Shown here in pieces: positions 1 to 13,420 of a stretch of DNA of 64,000 nucleotides. The first letter of the stretch is position 1, and each line of letters opens with the position of its first letter. The stretch is taken from the NCBI GenBank assembly GCA_963761985.1, contig CAVXIT010000010.1:1-64000 (forward strand). Reading direction: 5' to 3'. The DNA is from JACCTH01 sp963761985. GTDB lineage: Bacteria > Actinomycetota > Acidimicrobiia > Spongiisociales > ZC4RG35. The position numbers and the translations under genes are program-made. The notes below the pieces were generated by a model. It was not told the DNA's origin. It saw only the letters and a list, made by a program, of their open reading frames with translations, and searched no databases.

Positions 1-667
1 TGGCCGCCACCGAGAGGCCGAAGCCGCCGTTGTAGGTGAAGCCGTCCAGGACGCGCCCGCGCGCGTAGCCGCGGGCCATGACGTGGTTCTCCCGCTGGTC
101 CAGGAACAGGCCGGTCTTCTGGCCTTTCCAAAGGTCGGCTTCGAACGGAGGTCGTTCTGGCGGACGACGACGTCGGGTACCTGGCCGTGCAGAAGACCGA
201 CCGGCGGTCGAGGCCTTCGAACTTGCGCACGTTCGGGTCGTTGCGCTCGAGGATCCCCTTCGGCCAGGTGCTCGACCATGCGCCGCCAGGCGCCTCCTTG
301 AGCGCCTCCGTGGCCTGCGACAGGGTCTGGACCACGACGTAGTCGCCGTAGCGGTCGACCAGAGCGACGGCAGGCCGTCGCCTCGCCATGGACGATGGGA
401 GGCCTCGGCCCCGGCGGCGATCTCCTCGCGCCAGGCGATCGCGGCGTCGAGGCGCTCTGAAGGAATTCTCGGTCAGCGCTCCCGCCGCGCTCGAACATGC
501 GCAGGCGGATCTCCGAGCGGGAGGAGTAGAACGCAAAGCCGAGGGGCCGGCCGTGCACCAGCACACGGACCAGGCGCGCCTGGGTCGCGCTCGGGCGCTC
601 GATGTCGGAACGGAAGACCAGGGGTGGCCCGCGCGATGCGGCCCTCACCGCGCCTGCTCACCGTCAC
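1..667 (-). CDS. RlmI-like class I SAM-dependent 23S rRNA methyltransferase, 3' part outside window, frameshifted
   Basis: The product of this family methylates a cytosine of 23S rRNA using S-adenosylmethionine. Reading the minus strand across several indels gives a PUA-like N-terminus (TVSRRGEGRIARATP), a VDRYGDYVVVQTLS segment, then TGLFLDQRENH and the SAM-binding LDGFTYNGGFGLSVAA, which is the RlmI/YccW signature order. The start is taken at the GTG ending at 667. The C-terminal catalytic motifs lie beyond the left edge. At least four frame changes interrupt it. Family assignment is good; the exact target base is not determinable here. Confidence 0.7.
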
Positions 668-760
668 GACCGGTAGGTCAATTGATGATCGATCCTCTGT
701 CGCGCGGGAGGGTAGAGATCGGCGCGCCCCGCGGCCGCCGCATAAGGTATCGACTTGACC

Positions 761-2035
761 ATGGAGAACCTGGCCCGCACCGATCCCGAGGTCGCCGACG
801 CCATCCGCGACGAGACGCGGCGCCAGGGCTCGCAGCTCGAGCTGATCGCCTCCGAGAACTTCGTCTCCGAGGCGGTGCTGGAGGCGCTGGGCACCGTCCT
901 CACGAACAAGTACGCCGAGGGGTATCCGGGCAAGCGCTACTACGGCGGCTGCGAGTTCGTGGACGTGGTGGAGAGCCTGGCCATCGCGCGCGCGAAGCAG
1001 CTGTTCGGCGCCGACCACGCCAACGTGCAGCCGCACTCCGGCGCCCAGGCGAACACTGCCGTCTACATGACCGTCTGCAAGCCGGGCGACACGATCCTGG
1101 GCATGAACCTCTCCCACGGCGGCCACCTCACCCACGGCCACCCGCTGAACTTCTCCGGCCGCTTCTTCAAGGTCGTGGCCTACGGCGTGCGCAAGGAGGA
1201 CGAGCGCATCGACTACGAGGCGATGGCCGCGCTGGCCCGCGAGCACCGGCCGAAGGTGATCGTGGTGGGCGCGAGCGCCTACCCGCGCATCATCGACTTC
1301 GCCGGCCGTGCGCCGGGCCGCCGACGAGTGCGGCGCGGTGGTGATGGCCGACATCGCCCACATCGCCGGCCTGGTCGCGGCCGGGCTGCACCCGAGCCCG
1401 GTGCCGCACGCCGAGTTCGTGACCACCACCACGCACAAGACGCTGCGCGGGCCGCGCGGGGGCATGGTCCTCTGCCAGGAGAAGTGGGCCAAGGAGCTCG
1501 ACAAGCTCGTCTTCCCGGGCGTGCAGGGCGGGCCGCTCATGCACGTGATCGCGGCCAAGGCGGTGGCCTTCAAGGAGGCGCTCGCCCCGGAGTTCAAGGT
1601 CTACCAGCGGCAGATCGTGACGAACGCGAAGGCGCTGGCGGCGACGCTCATGGGCGAGGGCTGGCGCCTCGTCTCCGGCGGCACCGACAACCACCTGATG
1701 CTGGTCGACGTCTTCGCCAAGGGCATCACCGGCAAGGTGGCCGAGGAGGCGCTCGACCGCGCCGGCATCACCGTCAACAAGAACACGATCCCGTTCGACA
1801 CGAACTCGCCGATGGTCGCCTCCGGCATCCGCATCGGCACGCCCGCCCTCACCACCCGCGGCATGAAGGAAGCGGAGATGGAGACGGTGGGCCGGCTCAT
1901 CGCGCGCGCGCTCGCCGGCGTCGACAACGAGCGCGCTGGCCGAGGTGAAGCGCGACGTGGGCAAGCTGTGCGGCGGTTCCCGCTGTACGCGGCGCGGCTG
2001 GAGGCGTACGACGCGCGCTGGCCGCGCACGCCTAG
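761..2035 (+). CDS. glyA: Serine hydroxymethyltransferase, two frameshifts
   Basis: PLP enzyme interconverting serine and glycine with transfer of a one-carbon unit to tetrahydrofolate in the cytoplasm. The N-terminus shows ELIASENFVSEAVLEA and YAEGYPGKRYYGGCE. A frame change near 1,305 leads to VMADIAHIAGLVAAG and the PLP-lysine motif TTTTHKTLRGPRGG. A second near 1,935 leads to the C-terminus, closing at a TAG at 2,033. The corrected length of about 424 residues matches the family. The start is ATG 761; a TTG six bases upstream is in frame. The frame changes fall in otherwise perfectly conserved sequence and are best read as sequencing errors. Confidence 0.93.
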
Positions 2036-2090
2036 GGGCGCCCGCGCCGGACCCGGCGGGCGCGCGGCTGCGCGCTAAAATCATCGGTTC

Positions 2091-4016
2091 GTGCCCGGAT
2101 CGCCCCCGCCGCCCGCGACTTCTTCGGCCCGCGCGGGCCGCTGGCGCGCGTCCTGCCCGCGTACGAGGAGCGCCCGGCGCAGGCGCGGCTCGCGGACGCC
2201 GTCGGCCGGGTGCTGAGCGACGGCGGCATGCTGCTGGCGGAGGCCGGGACGGGCACCGGCAAGACCCTCGCCTACCTGCTGCCCGCGGTGGAGCTGGGGC
2301 GGCGCGTGGTCGTCTCCACCGGCACCAAGAACCTGCAGGAGCAGCTCGTCGGCAAGGACATCCCGCTCCTGGCCCGGGCGCTCGGCCGCGACCTGAACGT
2401 CGCGGTGATGAAGGGCCGCGGGAACTACCTCTGCCTGCTGCGCTTCCGTTCCTTCGCGCAGGCGGGCAGCTTCCGCCGGCTGGACGAGATCCCGCTCTTC
2501 CGCGCCGTCGAGGCCTGGGCCCCGCGCACCGAGACCGGCGACCGCGGCGAGATCGAGGACCTGCCCGACGGCGTGGACTTCTGGCGCGAGATCTCCGCCG
2601 CCAGCGAGAACTGCATCGGCCAGTCCTGCCCCGACTTCGACGCCGTGCTGGGTCACGCGCATGCGCCAGCGCGCGCTGGAGGCCGACATCATCGTCGTCA
2701 ACCATCACCTGCTGTGCGCCGACCTGGCGGTGAAGGAGTCGAGCTACGGCGAGGTGATCCCCGACTACGACACGCTGGTCCTCGACGAGGCGCACCTGCT
2801 GGAGGACGTGGCCACGCAGTACTTCGGCCTCGCAGGTCTCGTCGCACCGCCTCGACGACCTGTGCCGCGACGTCGAGCGCGAGCTGAAGGCGGCGCGCGC
2901 TCGACGCGCGCGACGTGCGCGCGGAGGGCGACGCGCGTGCGCGACCGCGCGCGAGGCGCTTCTTCGCGGCCGTCGGCCCAGCGGACGCGGGCGCCGGCTC
3001 GGGCGCGGGCTGGATGAGCGCGCGGGTCGGCGAGGAGGCGGACGCGCTGCTGCAGCGGCTCGAGGGGCTGCGCACGGCGCTCCTGGCCCTGCCCGAGCGG
3101 CCGGAGCCGCTCACCGCGCTGGCCGGGCGCGCGCAGGCGCTGCGCGAGGAGCTCGCACTTCGTGCTGGCCGCCGAGGACGACAGCCACGTCTACTTCGTC
3201 GAGACGCGCGGCCGCGGCGTCCTCCTGCGCGCGACGCCGATCGACGTGTCCGCGCTCCTGCGCGAGCTGCTGTTCGACCGGGTGCGGTCGGCCGTGCTGA
3301 CCTCGGCCACGCTGGCCGTGGACGGCGGCTTCGAGTACCTGCAAGCGCGGCTCGGCATCGACGCCGGCGGACGAGCTGCTGCTGGCGTCGCCCTTCGACT
3401 TACGAGCGGCAGGCGATCCTCTACGTGCCGCGGCGGATGCCGGAGCCGCAGTCGCCGGCGTTCGTCGACCGCGCGGCGGAGGAGATCGTGCGCGCTGCTC
3501 GAGCATCAGCCGCGGGCGCGCCTTCGTGCTGTTCACCTCCTACGCGAACATGAACGCGGTGGCCGAGCGCATGGCGGGCGAGCATGCCGTACCCGCTGCT
3601 GATGCAGGGCGAGGCGCCGCAAGGCGGTCCTGCTGGAGACGTTCCGGCGCACGCCGGGCGCGGTGCTGCTCGCCACCGCGTCGTTCTGGCAGGGCGTCGA
3701 CGTCGCCGGCGAGCAGCTCTCCTGCGTGATCATCGACAAGCTGCCGTTCGCCTCGCCGTCCGATCCCGTGGTGGCGGCGCGCATCGACCGCCTGCGCAAC
3801 CGCGGCGGGAACCCGTTCGCCGACTACCAGGTGCCGGTCGCGATGCTCATGCTGAAGCAGGGGCTGGGCCGGCTGATCCGCTCCGCCGTCCGACCGCGGC
3901 ATCCTGGCCGTGCTCGACAGCCGCCTGGTCGAGCGCGCCGTACGGGCGGCGCTTCCTGGAGAGCCTGCCGCCCGCGCGCCTCGTGCACGACCTGGCCGAG
4001 GTCGAAGGTCGCCTGA
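2091..4016 (+). CDS. DinG/YoaA-type superfamily 2 DNA helicase, multiple frameshifts
   Basis: ATP-dependent 5'-3' helicase of the XPD/DinG group, which acts on damaged or structured DNA. Pieces in order: EAGTGTGKTLAYLLP (Walker A), STGTKNLQEQL, the ADIIVVNHHLL and LVLDEAHLLEDVA DEAH box, the SAVLTSATL motif III, FVLFTSYANMNAV, LLATASFWQGVDVAGE and LKQGLGRLIRS (motif VI). The cysteine-containing stretch KGRGNYLCLLR and NCIGQSCP could supply the iron-sulfur cluster ligands seen in the family. The start (GTG about 2,091) and the stop (about 4,016) are approximate because roughly eight or more indels break the frame. The gene follows glyA with a short gap. Confidence 0.85.
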
Positions 4017-4024
4017 TTAGGCGC

Positions 4025-6900
<2,876 letters not shown>

Positions 6901-6942
6901 GGGCTTGGCCTGCGGACGGTCAGCCCGGGGCCGGTCCCGGCG

Positions 6943-7787
6943 TCACGGGTCGGCGGGCGCGGGACCCAGCCGCAGGGCCAGGATGCCGGCGCCGCTCACC
7001 AGCACGCCGCCCGCCACCGAGAGCGCGTCGGGGAGGCGCCCCCAGACGAGCCAGTCCAGGACCCCCGCGAACACGACCGAGGTGTAGATGAACGGGCCCA
7101 CCTGCGCCGCGGGCGCCTGGGCGTAGGCGCGGGTCAGAAGAGCTGGCCCGCGGTGGCCAGGACGCCCATCGCCACCGCCGCCACCACGCGGGCCGGCGGC
7201 ATCTGCCAGGCGACGCGGCCGGGACGCGCAGAGCACGGTGGACGGACCGCGAAGTAGAAGACGATGCGGGTGGCGGGCTCGGTCCGGGTCAGGCGGCGCA
7301 CGCCGACCTGGGCCACGGCGGCGAAGAGCGCGGCGGCCAGGCCGACCGGCGCGGCCGGCTGGAAGAGGCCGAGGCCCGGCCTCAGGATGAGGATCAGCCC
7401 AGGAAGCCGACCAGATCGGCGCCCACAGCCCTCGCGGAACTCCTCCCCAGCCAGATGCGCTCGATGAGCGGCATGAAGAGGGGCGGCGAGTAGTTGAGCA
7501 GGATGGCGTCGGCCAGGCGCATGTGGGCGATCGCGTAGAAGAAGCAGTACATCGACGCCAGCCCGGCCAGGCCGCGCAGCAGGTGCTCGCGAGGTGGCGG
7601 GTGCGGAGGTCCGCGCCCACGTAGGAGCGGGCAGCAGGGCCAGGAGGCCGAGGCCGTTGCGCAAGAACACGACCTCCGCGTTGGACAGGTCCGCGGAGGC
7701 GATCTTGACCGCCACGCCCATGCCCGCGAAGAGCAGGGCGGCCGCACCATGAGAGGGCGCCGCGCCGGAGGTCGTTGCGTGGGCCAT
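6943..7787 (-). CDS. EamA/DMT-family inner-membrane transporter, frameshifted
   Basis: Drug/metabolite-superfamily transporter with about ten transmembrane helices; the substrate cannot be predicted. The minus strand reads MAHATTSGAAPSHGAAALLF, then KIASADLSNAEVVFLRNGLGLLALLP, the EamA repeat LASMYCFFYAIAHMRLADAILLNYSPPLF, and in the second repeat AQVGPFIYTSVVFAGVLDW, ending GILALRLGPAPADP. The ATG at 7,787 sits close to the divergent queD, so the two probably share a promoter region. Several single-base indels are present. Confidence 0.75.
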
Positions 7788-7813
7788 GGCGCGCGATGCT
7801 AGATTACTCCGCC

Positions 7814-8176
7814 GTGTTCGAAGTCGCCTACGAGACGACGTTCTGCTCGACCCACCGCCTGACGCGCGGGGGCCAGCCCATCGAGCCCCTGCACGGCCAC
7901 GACTGGCGCGTGGAGGCGGTGGCGGCGGGGAAGGCTCGACGGGATCGGCGTCGTGATCGACTTCGAGCACCTGAAGAAGGCGGTGGGCGAGGTGGCGGCG
8001 CGCTTCCACTACAGCGACATGAACGAGCACCCGGGCCTTCGCGGCGAAGAGCCCGTCGGCCGAGGTGGTGGCGCGCTACTTCTTCGACGAGGTCCGCAAG
8101 GGCCTGGGCGACGAGGGCCGGCTGCTGCGGCGCGTGCGCGTGTGGGAAGCGCCCGGCTGCAGCGCGACCTACCGCG
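7814..8176 (+). CDS. queD: 6-carboxy-5,6,7,8-tetrahydropterin synthase, frameshifted
   Basis: Zinc enzyme converting 7,8-dihydroneopterin triphosphate to 6-carboxy-tetrahydropterin, the first committed step of preQ0/queuosine synthesis. The sequence shows ETTFCSTHRL with the catalytic cysteine and a zinc histidine, LHGHDWRVE with the second and third zinc ligands, VIDFEHLKKAV and ARYFFDEVRKGL. The start is placed at GTG 7,814; ATG 7,796 would add six residues. At least two inserted G bases are evident (near 7,934 and 8,034). The stop is obscured by an indel near 8,175. It is followed directly by queE and queC, as expected for one pathway. Confidence 0.85.
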
Positions 8177-8821
8177 GAGGACCCGCTGCTCACCGTCAAC
8201 GAGGTCTTCTTCTCCATCCAGGGCGAGGGGACGCGCGCCGGGCGGCCCTGCGTGTTCGTGCGCCTCACCGGCTGCCCGCTGCGCTGCGTCTGGTGCGACA
8301 CCGCCTACGCGTTCCACGAGGGAGGGCGGCGCGAGGAGGACGACGTCGTCGCCGAGCTGGAGCGCTTCCCCTGCCGCCTGCGTCGCTGACCGGCGGCGAG
8401 CCGCTCGCCCAGCCCGAGGCGTTCCCGTTCGTGATCGCGCCTCCTCGACGCGGGTTCGAGGTGCTGGTCGAGACCTCGGGCCACGTGCCGATCGAGGGCC
8501 TCGACCCGCGCGCGGTCGCCATCCTGGACGTGAAGGCGCCGCGGCTCGGGCGAGGCGCGCGCATGGACTGGGCAACCTCGACCTGCTGCGGCCGCAGGAC
8601 GAGGTGAAGTTCGTGCTCGCCGACCGCGCCGACTACGAGTGGGCGCGCGACCTGGTGCGCGAGCGCGCCTGGCCGCGGGCGCCGCCGTGCTCTTCTCGCC
8701 CGTGCACGGCGCGCTCGATCCCGGCGAGCTCGGCCGCTGGATCCTGGAGGACGGCCTGCCCGTGCGGCTGCAGGTCCAGCTGCACAAGTACCTCTGGCCC
8801 GGCGTGGAGCGCGGGGTGTGA
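8174..8821 (+). CDS. queE: 7-carboxy-7-deazaguanine synthase (radical SAM), frameshifted
   Basis: Radical-SAM enzyme rearranging carboxy-tetrahydropterin to 7-carboxy-7-deazaguanine. It shows VNEVFFSIQGEGTRAG, the Fe-S motif CPLRCVWC with the Cx3Cx2C spacing typical of this family, LTGGEPL, LVETSGH and LDVKAP. It ends at TGA 8,819, which overlaps the queC start. The N-terminal codon is uncertain because the queD/queE boundary contains an indel. Single-base deletions and insertions occur near 8,385, 8,440 and 8,572. Function is firm from the motifs and the operon partners. Confidence 0.87.
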
Positions 8822-9509
8822 GCGCGCGCGCCCGCTGGCCGTCGTCTGCGTGAGCGGCGGCATGGACTCCGCCGTGACCGCCGCCCTGGCCGCGCGCGGC
8901 CACCGCCTGGCGTTCCTGCACGCCGAACTACGGCCAGCGCACGGAGGGCAAGGAGCTGGCCTGCTTCACGCCCTGGCCGACCACTTCCGCGCGCGAGCAC
9001 ACGCTGGTGGTGGACTTCACCGCCCTCGCCGCGATCGGCGGCAGCAGCCTGACCGACGCCGCATCCCGGTGCGCGAAGGCGACCCGGAGCCGGGGCGCGT
9101 GCCCACCTCCTACGTGCCCTTCCGCAACGCGCACCTGCTGGCCGCGGCCACCTCGTGGGCCGAGGTCCTGGGCGCGCGCGCGATCTTCGTGGGCGCGGTC
9201 TGGGAGGACTCGTCGGGCTATCCCGACTGCCGGCCCGAGTTCTACCGCGCGTTCGAGGAGGCGATCCGGCTGGGCACGCGGCCGGAGACGCGGATCCGGA
9301 TCGTGACGCCGGTGATCGGCTGACCAAGGCCGAGATCGTGCGGGCGGGCCGGAGCTGGGCGTGCCCTTCGAGAAGACCTGGTCGTGCTACCAGGCGGAGG
9401 ACGAGGCCTGCGGCGTGTGCGAGTCGTGCCGGCTGCGGCTCCGGGGCTTCGCCGAGGCGGGGGTGCGGACCCGCTGCCGTACCGGACCGTGGCACGCGGG
9501 CGAGGGTGA
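8818..9509 (+). CDS. queC: 7-cyano-7-deazaguanine synthase, frameshifted
   Basis: ATP-dependent enzyme that turns 7-carboxy-7-deazaguanine and ammonia into preQ0. The PP-loop is seen as CVSGGMDSAV, then HANYGQRTEGKEL after removing one extra G near 8,926, SYVPFRNAHLL, VGAVWEDSSGYPDCRPEFY, and the zinc site CYQAEDEACGVCESC near the C-terminus. A GTG at 8,818 overlaps the queE stop in a GTGA arrangement. The stop is read at 9,507. The three genes together supply preQ0; no queF was seen in the left part of the window. Confidence 0.87.
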
Positions 9510-9560
9510 CGTGAGAGACTGGAACGGTTCGGGAGGGCGCTCCCTCGGAGGACTGAATCC

Positions 9561-10519
9561 ATGATGAAGCGCGTGCTCGTGGCGGGCGGCCTCGTTGGGC
9601 CTCGCTGCTCCTCGGCGGAGCAGGGTAGGCCCAGACGGCACCGCCCGCGGCAAGGTCGTGGACGACAAGGGCCAGCCGCTGCGAGGGCGCCAACGTCACC
9701 CTGGAGTTCCAGGGCGGCGTCACGCGCAAGTACGAGACGAAGACGAACAAGAAGGGCGAGTTCACGCAGGTCGGCCTCGACCCCGGCGGACTACAAGATC
9801 ACGGCCACCAAGGAGGGTTACGAGGGCGCCGTTCATCGACACCGGATCAACCTCGGCGAGCCGACGCTACCTGCCCGACATCAAGCTGTGCCGCAAGTCC
9901 GCGGCCGCAGGCGGCGGCGGCGGCGGCGAGGCCGAGAAGGCCAACGCGGAGCTGCGGGAGACCTTCACAAGGCGCACCGAGCTCACCGCGGCGGGCAAGT
10001 ACGACGAGGCCGAGGCCGCGTACAAGGAGCTCCTCGCCAAGAACCCGACGATCCCCAGGTCCACTACAACCTCGGCTCGTCCAGCCCCAGAAGAAGGACT
10101 GGCGGCCGCCGAGGCCGCGTACCAGAAGGCGATCGAGCTGAGGCCCGACTACGCGCGAGGCCATCGTCGCGCCCTCGCCAGCGTCTACCTGGACAGCGGC
10201 CAGGCGGAGAAGGCCATCGAGCTGCTGACCAAGGCCGCCACCGCCAACCCGCAAGGACGCGAAGGTCCAGTTCAACCTGGGCGTCTTCTACCTCAACGCC
10301 GGCAAGGCGACGAGGCGGCGGCCGCCTTCAAGAAGGCGGCGGCAGTCGACCCCGCCAACGCCGAGGTCCACTACCACCTGGGCACGATCGCCGTCGGCCA
10401 GAACAAGATCGCCGAGGCGGTCGCGCACCTCGAGAAGTACCTGCTCGATGAACCCGACCAACGCCCAGAACGTGGCGACCGCCCAGGGGCTGCTCGCGGC
10501 GCTCAAGCCCAAGAAGGTG
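9561..10519 (+). CDS. Exported carboxypeptidase-regulatory-like plus TPR protein, frameshifted
   Basis: Begins MMKRVLVAGGLVG with a hydrophobic stretch consistent with a signal peptide. It continues with a carboxypeptidase-regulatory-like beta-sandwich (ARGKVVDDKGQPL, NVTLEF, YKITATKEGYEG), a Gly-rich linker near 9,910, then at least four TPR units recognisable from AGKYDEAEAAYKELLAKNP, AEAAYQKAIELRPDYA, SGQAEKAIELL and EVHYHLGTIAVGQNKIAEAV. Such proteins scaffold complexes at the cell envelope; no enzymatic activity is suggested. It has a purine-rich Shine-Dalgarno (GGAGGA) upstream of ATG 9,561. The stop overlaps the yggS start, with a probable indel at the join. Confidence 0.78.
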
Positions 10520-11220
10520 ATCGCCGACCGCGTGGCCGCCGTCCGGGAGCGCATCGCCCGGGCGGCGGCGCGCGCCGGGCGCCGGCCCGAGACGTCACGC
10601 TGGTCGCGGTCAGCAAGACGCAGCCCGCCGACGCCGTGCGCGAGGCCTTCGCGGCGGGCCTGCGCGACTTCGGCGAGAACAAGGTCCAGGAGGCGGAGGC
10701 GAAGATCGCCGCCCTCGCCGACCTGCGCGCGGCCGGCCTGCGCTGGCACCTCGTCGGCCACCTGCAGAGCAACAAGGCGCCGCGGGCGGCGACGCTCTTC
10801 GACGGCATCCACTCGGTGGACGACATCGCGCCTGGCCAGCGGCTGGAGCGGGCGGCCGAGGCGGCGCGGAAGCCGCTGCCCGTGCTGGTGCAGGTGGACC
10901 TGGCGGGCGAGGCGACCAAGTACGGCCTCGACGAGGCGCACCTGTTCCCGCGCTGGAGCAGCTGCGCGGGCTCAAGGCCGTGCGCGTCGAGGGGCTCATG
11001 GTGCTGCCGCCCTACGCCGACGACCCCGAGGGGTCGCGGCCCTACTTCCGGCGGCTGCGCGAGCTGCGCGACGCGCGCCGCGGCCGGGCCTGCTGCCGGG
11101 CGCGAGCTGTCGATGGGCATGAGCCACGACCTCGAGGTGGCGGTCGAGGAGGGCGCGACGCATGGTGCGCGTGGGCACCGCGATCTTCGGGGAGCGGAGG
11201 ACGCCAGGGACTGGCCCTGA
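10517..11220 (+). CDS. yggS: YggS-family PLP homeostasis protein, frameshifted
   Basis: PLP-binding fold-type III barrel protein that buffers pyridoxal phosphate. It shows VTLVAVSKTQPADAVREAF with the PLP lysine, LRDFGENKVQEAEAKI, LRWHLVGHLQSNKA, FDGIHSVDD, VQVDLAGEATKYGLD, VEGLMVLPPY and SMGMSHDLEVAVEEGAT. The corrected length of about 234 residues is normal. The stop at 11,218 overlaps the yggT start. The yggS-yggT-divIVA order is the widespread division-associated arrangement downstream of ftsZ; ftsZ itself is not in the window. Confidence 0.88.
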
Positions 11221-11565
11221 TGTTCGTCCTCGGCAACATCCTGATCGGGCTGGCGCGGGTCCTGTCGACATCTTCTAGCTCTACATGTTCGTGCTGATCG
11301 GGCGGGCGATCGTCTCGTGGGTGAACGCCGACCCCCGCAACCCGATCGTCCGCTTCCTCGTGCAGGCGACCGAGCCGCCGCTGCGGGTGATCCGCCGCAT
11401 GCTGCCCGCGAACCTGCGCTACTTCCCGCTCGACATCGCCTTCCTCGTGCTGTTCGGCCTCGTGATCTTCGCCCAGTACGCGGTGGTGCAGCCCTCTTCG
11501 CATCGGTGCGGCTGCGCGGCCCGGGAGCGCTCGTCGAGCCGTCCCCCGCGCATCCTTCCGCTTGA
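11220..11565 (+). CDS. YggT-family integral membrane protein, frameshifted
   Basis: Small two-helix membrane protein of the YggT/Ycf19 family. It begins MFVLGNILIGLARVL, overlapping the yggS stop by one base (TGATG), and continues YMFVLIGRAIVSWVN, NPIVRFLVQATEPPL, RRMLPANL and FPLDIAFLVLFGLVIFAQ. One indel lies near 11,265 and another near 11,497. The family is linked to membrane organisation and osmotic tolerance; its position between yggS and divIVA is conserved across many phyla. Confidence 0.85.
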
Positions 11566-11606
11566 GCCGGGCCCGCGATCGTGCGACCCTCACGCCAGGG
11601 TAGGCG

Positions 11607-12099
11607 ATGAAGATCTCCCCGATGGACATCCAGCGGCAGACGTTCGGCCGCGCTGCGCGGCTACGACCGCGAGGAGGTGCGCACCTACCTGAACCTCGTG
11701 GCCGAGGAGGTCGCCGCGCTGCAGCGCGAGCGCGACGCGCTCGACCAGGAGGTCAGTCGACCTGCGCGGCTGATCGAGGAGCACCGCCAGCGCGAGACCA
11801 TCCTCAAGAACACGCTGCTCACGGCCCAGCGCGTCTCCGAGGAGATCAAGGAGAACGCCCGCAAGCAGGCGGAGGCGTGGTCAAGGAAGCGGAGATGCAG
11901 GCCGACCGGCTGCTCGAGCTGGCCCAGGCCGCGCCCACGAGGTCGAGCGCGGATCCTGGACCTGCGCGCCCAGCGCTCCGCGCTGCGCACCGACATCCGC
12001 GCGCTGATCACGCGCCTGAGCCAGATCCTCGACCTCCAGGAGGAGGCCGAGCTGGAGGACAACCTGCGCTTCCTGAAGCGGCGCGAGGAGGCCCAGTAA
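11607..12099 (+). CDS. divIVA: DivIVA-domain protein, frameshifted
   Basis: Coiled-coil protein that binds curved membrane at poles or septa. The N-terminal membrane-binding motif MKISPMDIQRQTFGR is followed by GYDREEVRTYLNLVAEEV, then a long heptad-rich coil through LLTAQRVSEEIKENARKQAE and ending LEDNLRFLKRREEAQ. It is short (about 163 aa) compared with Gram-positive DivIVA, as is usual for the version encoded next to yggT in Gram-negative lineages. Single-base indels occur near 11,652, 11,757, 11,879 and 11,940. Confidence 0.88.
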
Positions 12100-12145
12100 A
12101 GCCTCTCCGCGCGCGCGCCGCCGTCGTGCGGGCGTCCCGGGCCGG

Positions 12146-13420
12146 ATGACGACCGACCTCGTCGTCCGCGACATCGGCCTGCTGCCACGCTGGCGGGCCC
12201 CGCGCCGCGGCCGGTCCCGCGCTGGGCGCGGTGCGCGAGATCGCGCGCGCGGCCCTCGCCGCGCGGGGGGGCGTATCGTCTACGCGGGCCCGAGCTCGCT
12301 GCGGCCGGCCGACTTCCGCCCGGCGCCGCGTCCTCGACGCGGGCGGGGCGGCGTCTGCCCGGCTTCGTGGACGCCCACACCCACCTCGCGTTCGCGGGCG
12401 ACCGCGACGACGAGATCCGGCGGCGCCTCGCCGGCGCGAGCTACGCGAGATCGCCGCCGCGGGCGGCGGCATCGTCAAAAGCGTCGCGGCCACGCGCGCC
12501 GCCGTCGCGCGAAGACGCTGCGCGACGCCTGCGCGTCGCGCCTCGACGAGATGCTGCTCTGCGGCACGACCACCGCCGAGGTCAAGAGCGGCTACGGCCT
12601 CGAGACCGCGGCCGAGCTGCGCTCGCTCGAGGCGATCCGCGCGGCGGCGGCGCGCCACCGGTCGACGGTGGTGCCGACGTTCCTGGGCGCGCACGAGGTC
12701 CCGCTCGAGCACCGCGACCGACCGCGAGCGCTACGTCGAGCTGCTGGTCGAGCGAGATGATCCCCGAGGTGGCGCGGCGCGGGCTCGCCGCGTTCTGCGA
12801 CGTCTTCTGCGAGGAAGGCGTCTTCACCGTGGCGGAGAGCCGGCGCATCCTCAAGGCCGCGCGCGCGGCACGGCCTCGAAGCTGCGGATCCACGCCGACG
12901 AGCTGGACTGGACGGGCGGCGCCGAGCTGGCGGCCGAGCTCGGGGCGCGCTCGGCCGACCACCTCGTGTTCGTCTCCGAGGCCGGCATGGCGCGCGCTGG
13001 CGCGGGCGTGCTGCGTCGCGACGCTGCTGCCCTCGGCGGCCTTCTACCTGCGGCTTCCGCGCTACGCGCCGGCCCGCGCGCTGTGGAGGCCGGCGTGCCG
13101 GTCGCGCTCGCCAGCGACGTGAACCCCGGCGGCGGCCTGTCGCCCTCGCTGCCGTTCGCGATGACCGTCGCCTGCTTCGCGATGGGCCTCTCGCTCGAGG
13201 AGGCGCTGGTCGCGGCGACCCTGAACGCCGCGTACTCGCTCGACCTCCACGCCGAGGTCGGCAGCCTGGAGCCGGGCAAGCGCGCGGACTTCGTGGTGCT
13301 GCGCTCCGCGCGGCTGCTCGACCTCGTGCGCGTCGGGGTCGCCCGCGATCCGCGACCGTGGTCAAGGGCGGCCGCGTCGTCGTGCGGACGGCCCGCGTCC
13401 CGGGACGCTCGCGCGCGCCA
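12146..13420 (+). CDS. hutI: Imidazolonepropionase, frameshifted
   Basis: Amidohydrolase opening the imidazolone ring in histidine degradation (to N-formimino-glutamate). Motifs in order: FVDAHTHLAFAGDRDDE with the metal HxH, GGGIVKSVAATR, GTTTAEVKSGYGL, TFLGAHEVP, FCDVFCEEGVF, RIHADELDW, SADHLVF, VALASDVNPGG and LPFAMTVACFAMGLSLEEA. The start ATG is at 12,146. No in-frame stop survives before the next gene, so the end is an estimate. No hutH, hutU or hutG is adjacent; the downstream neighbour is an ABC exporter. Confidence 0.88.
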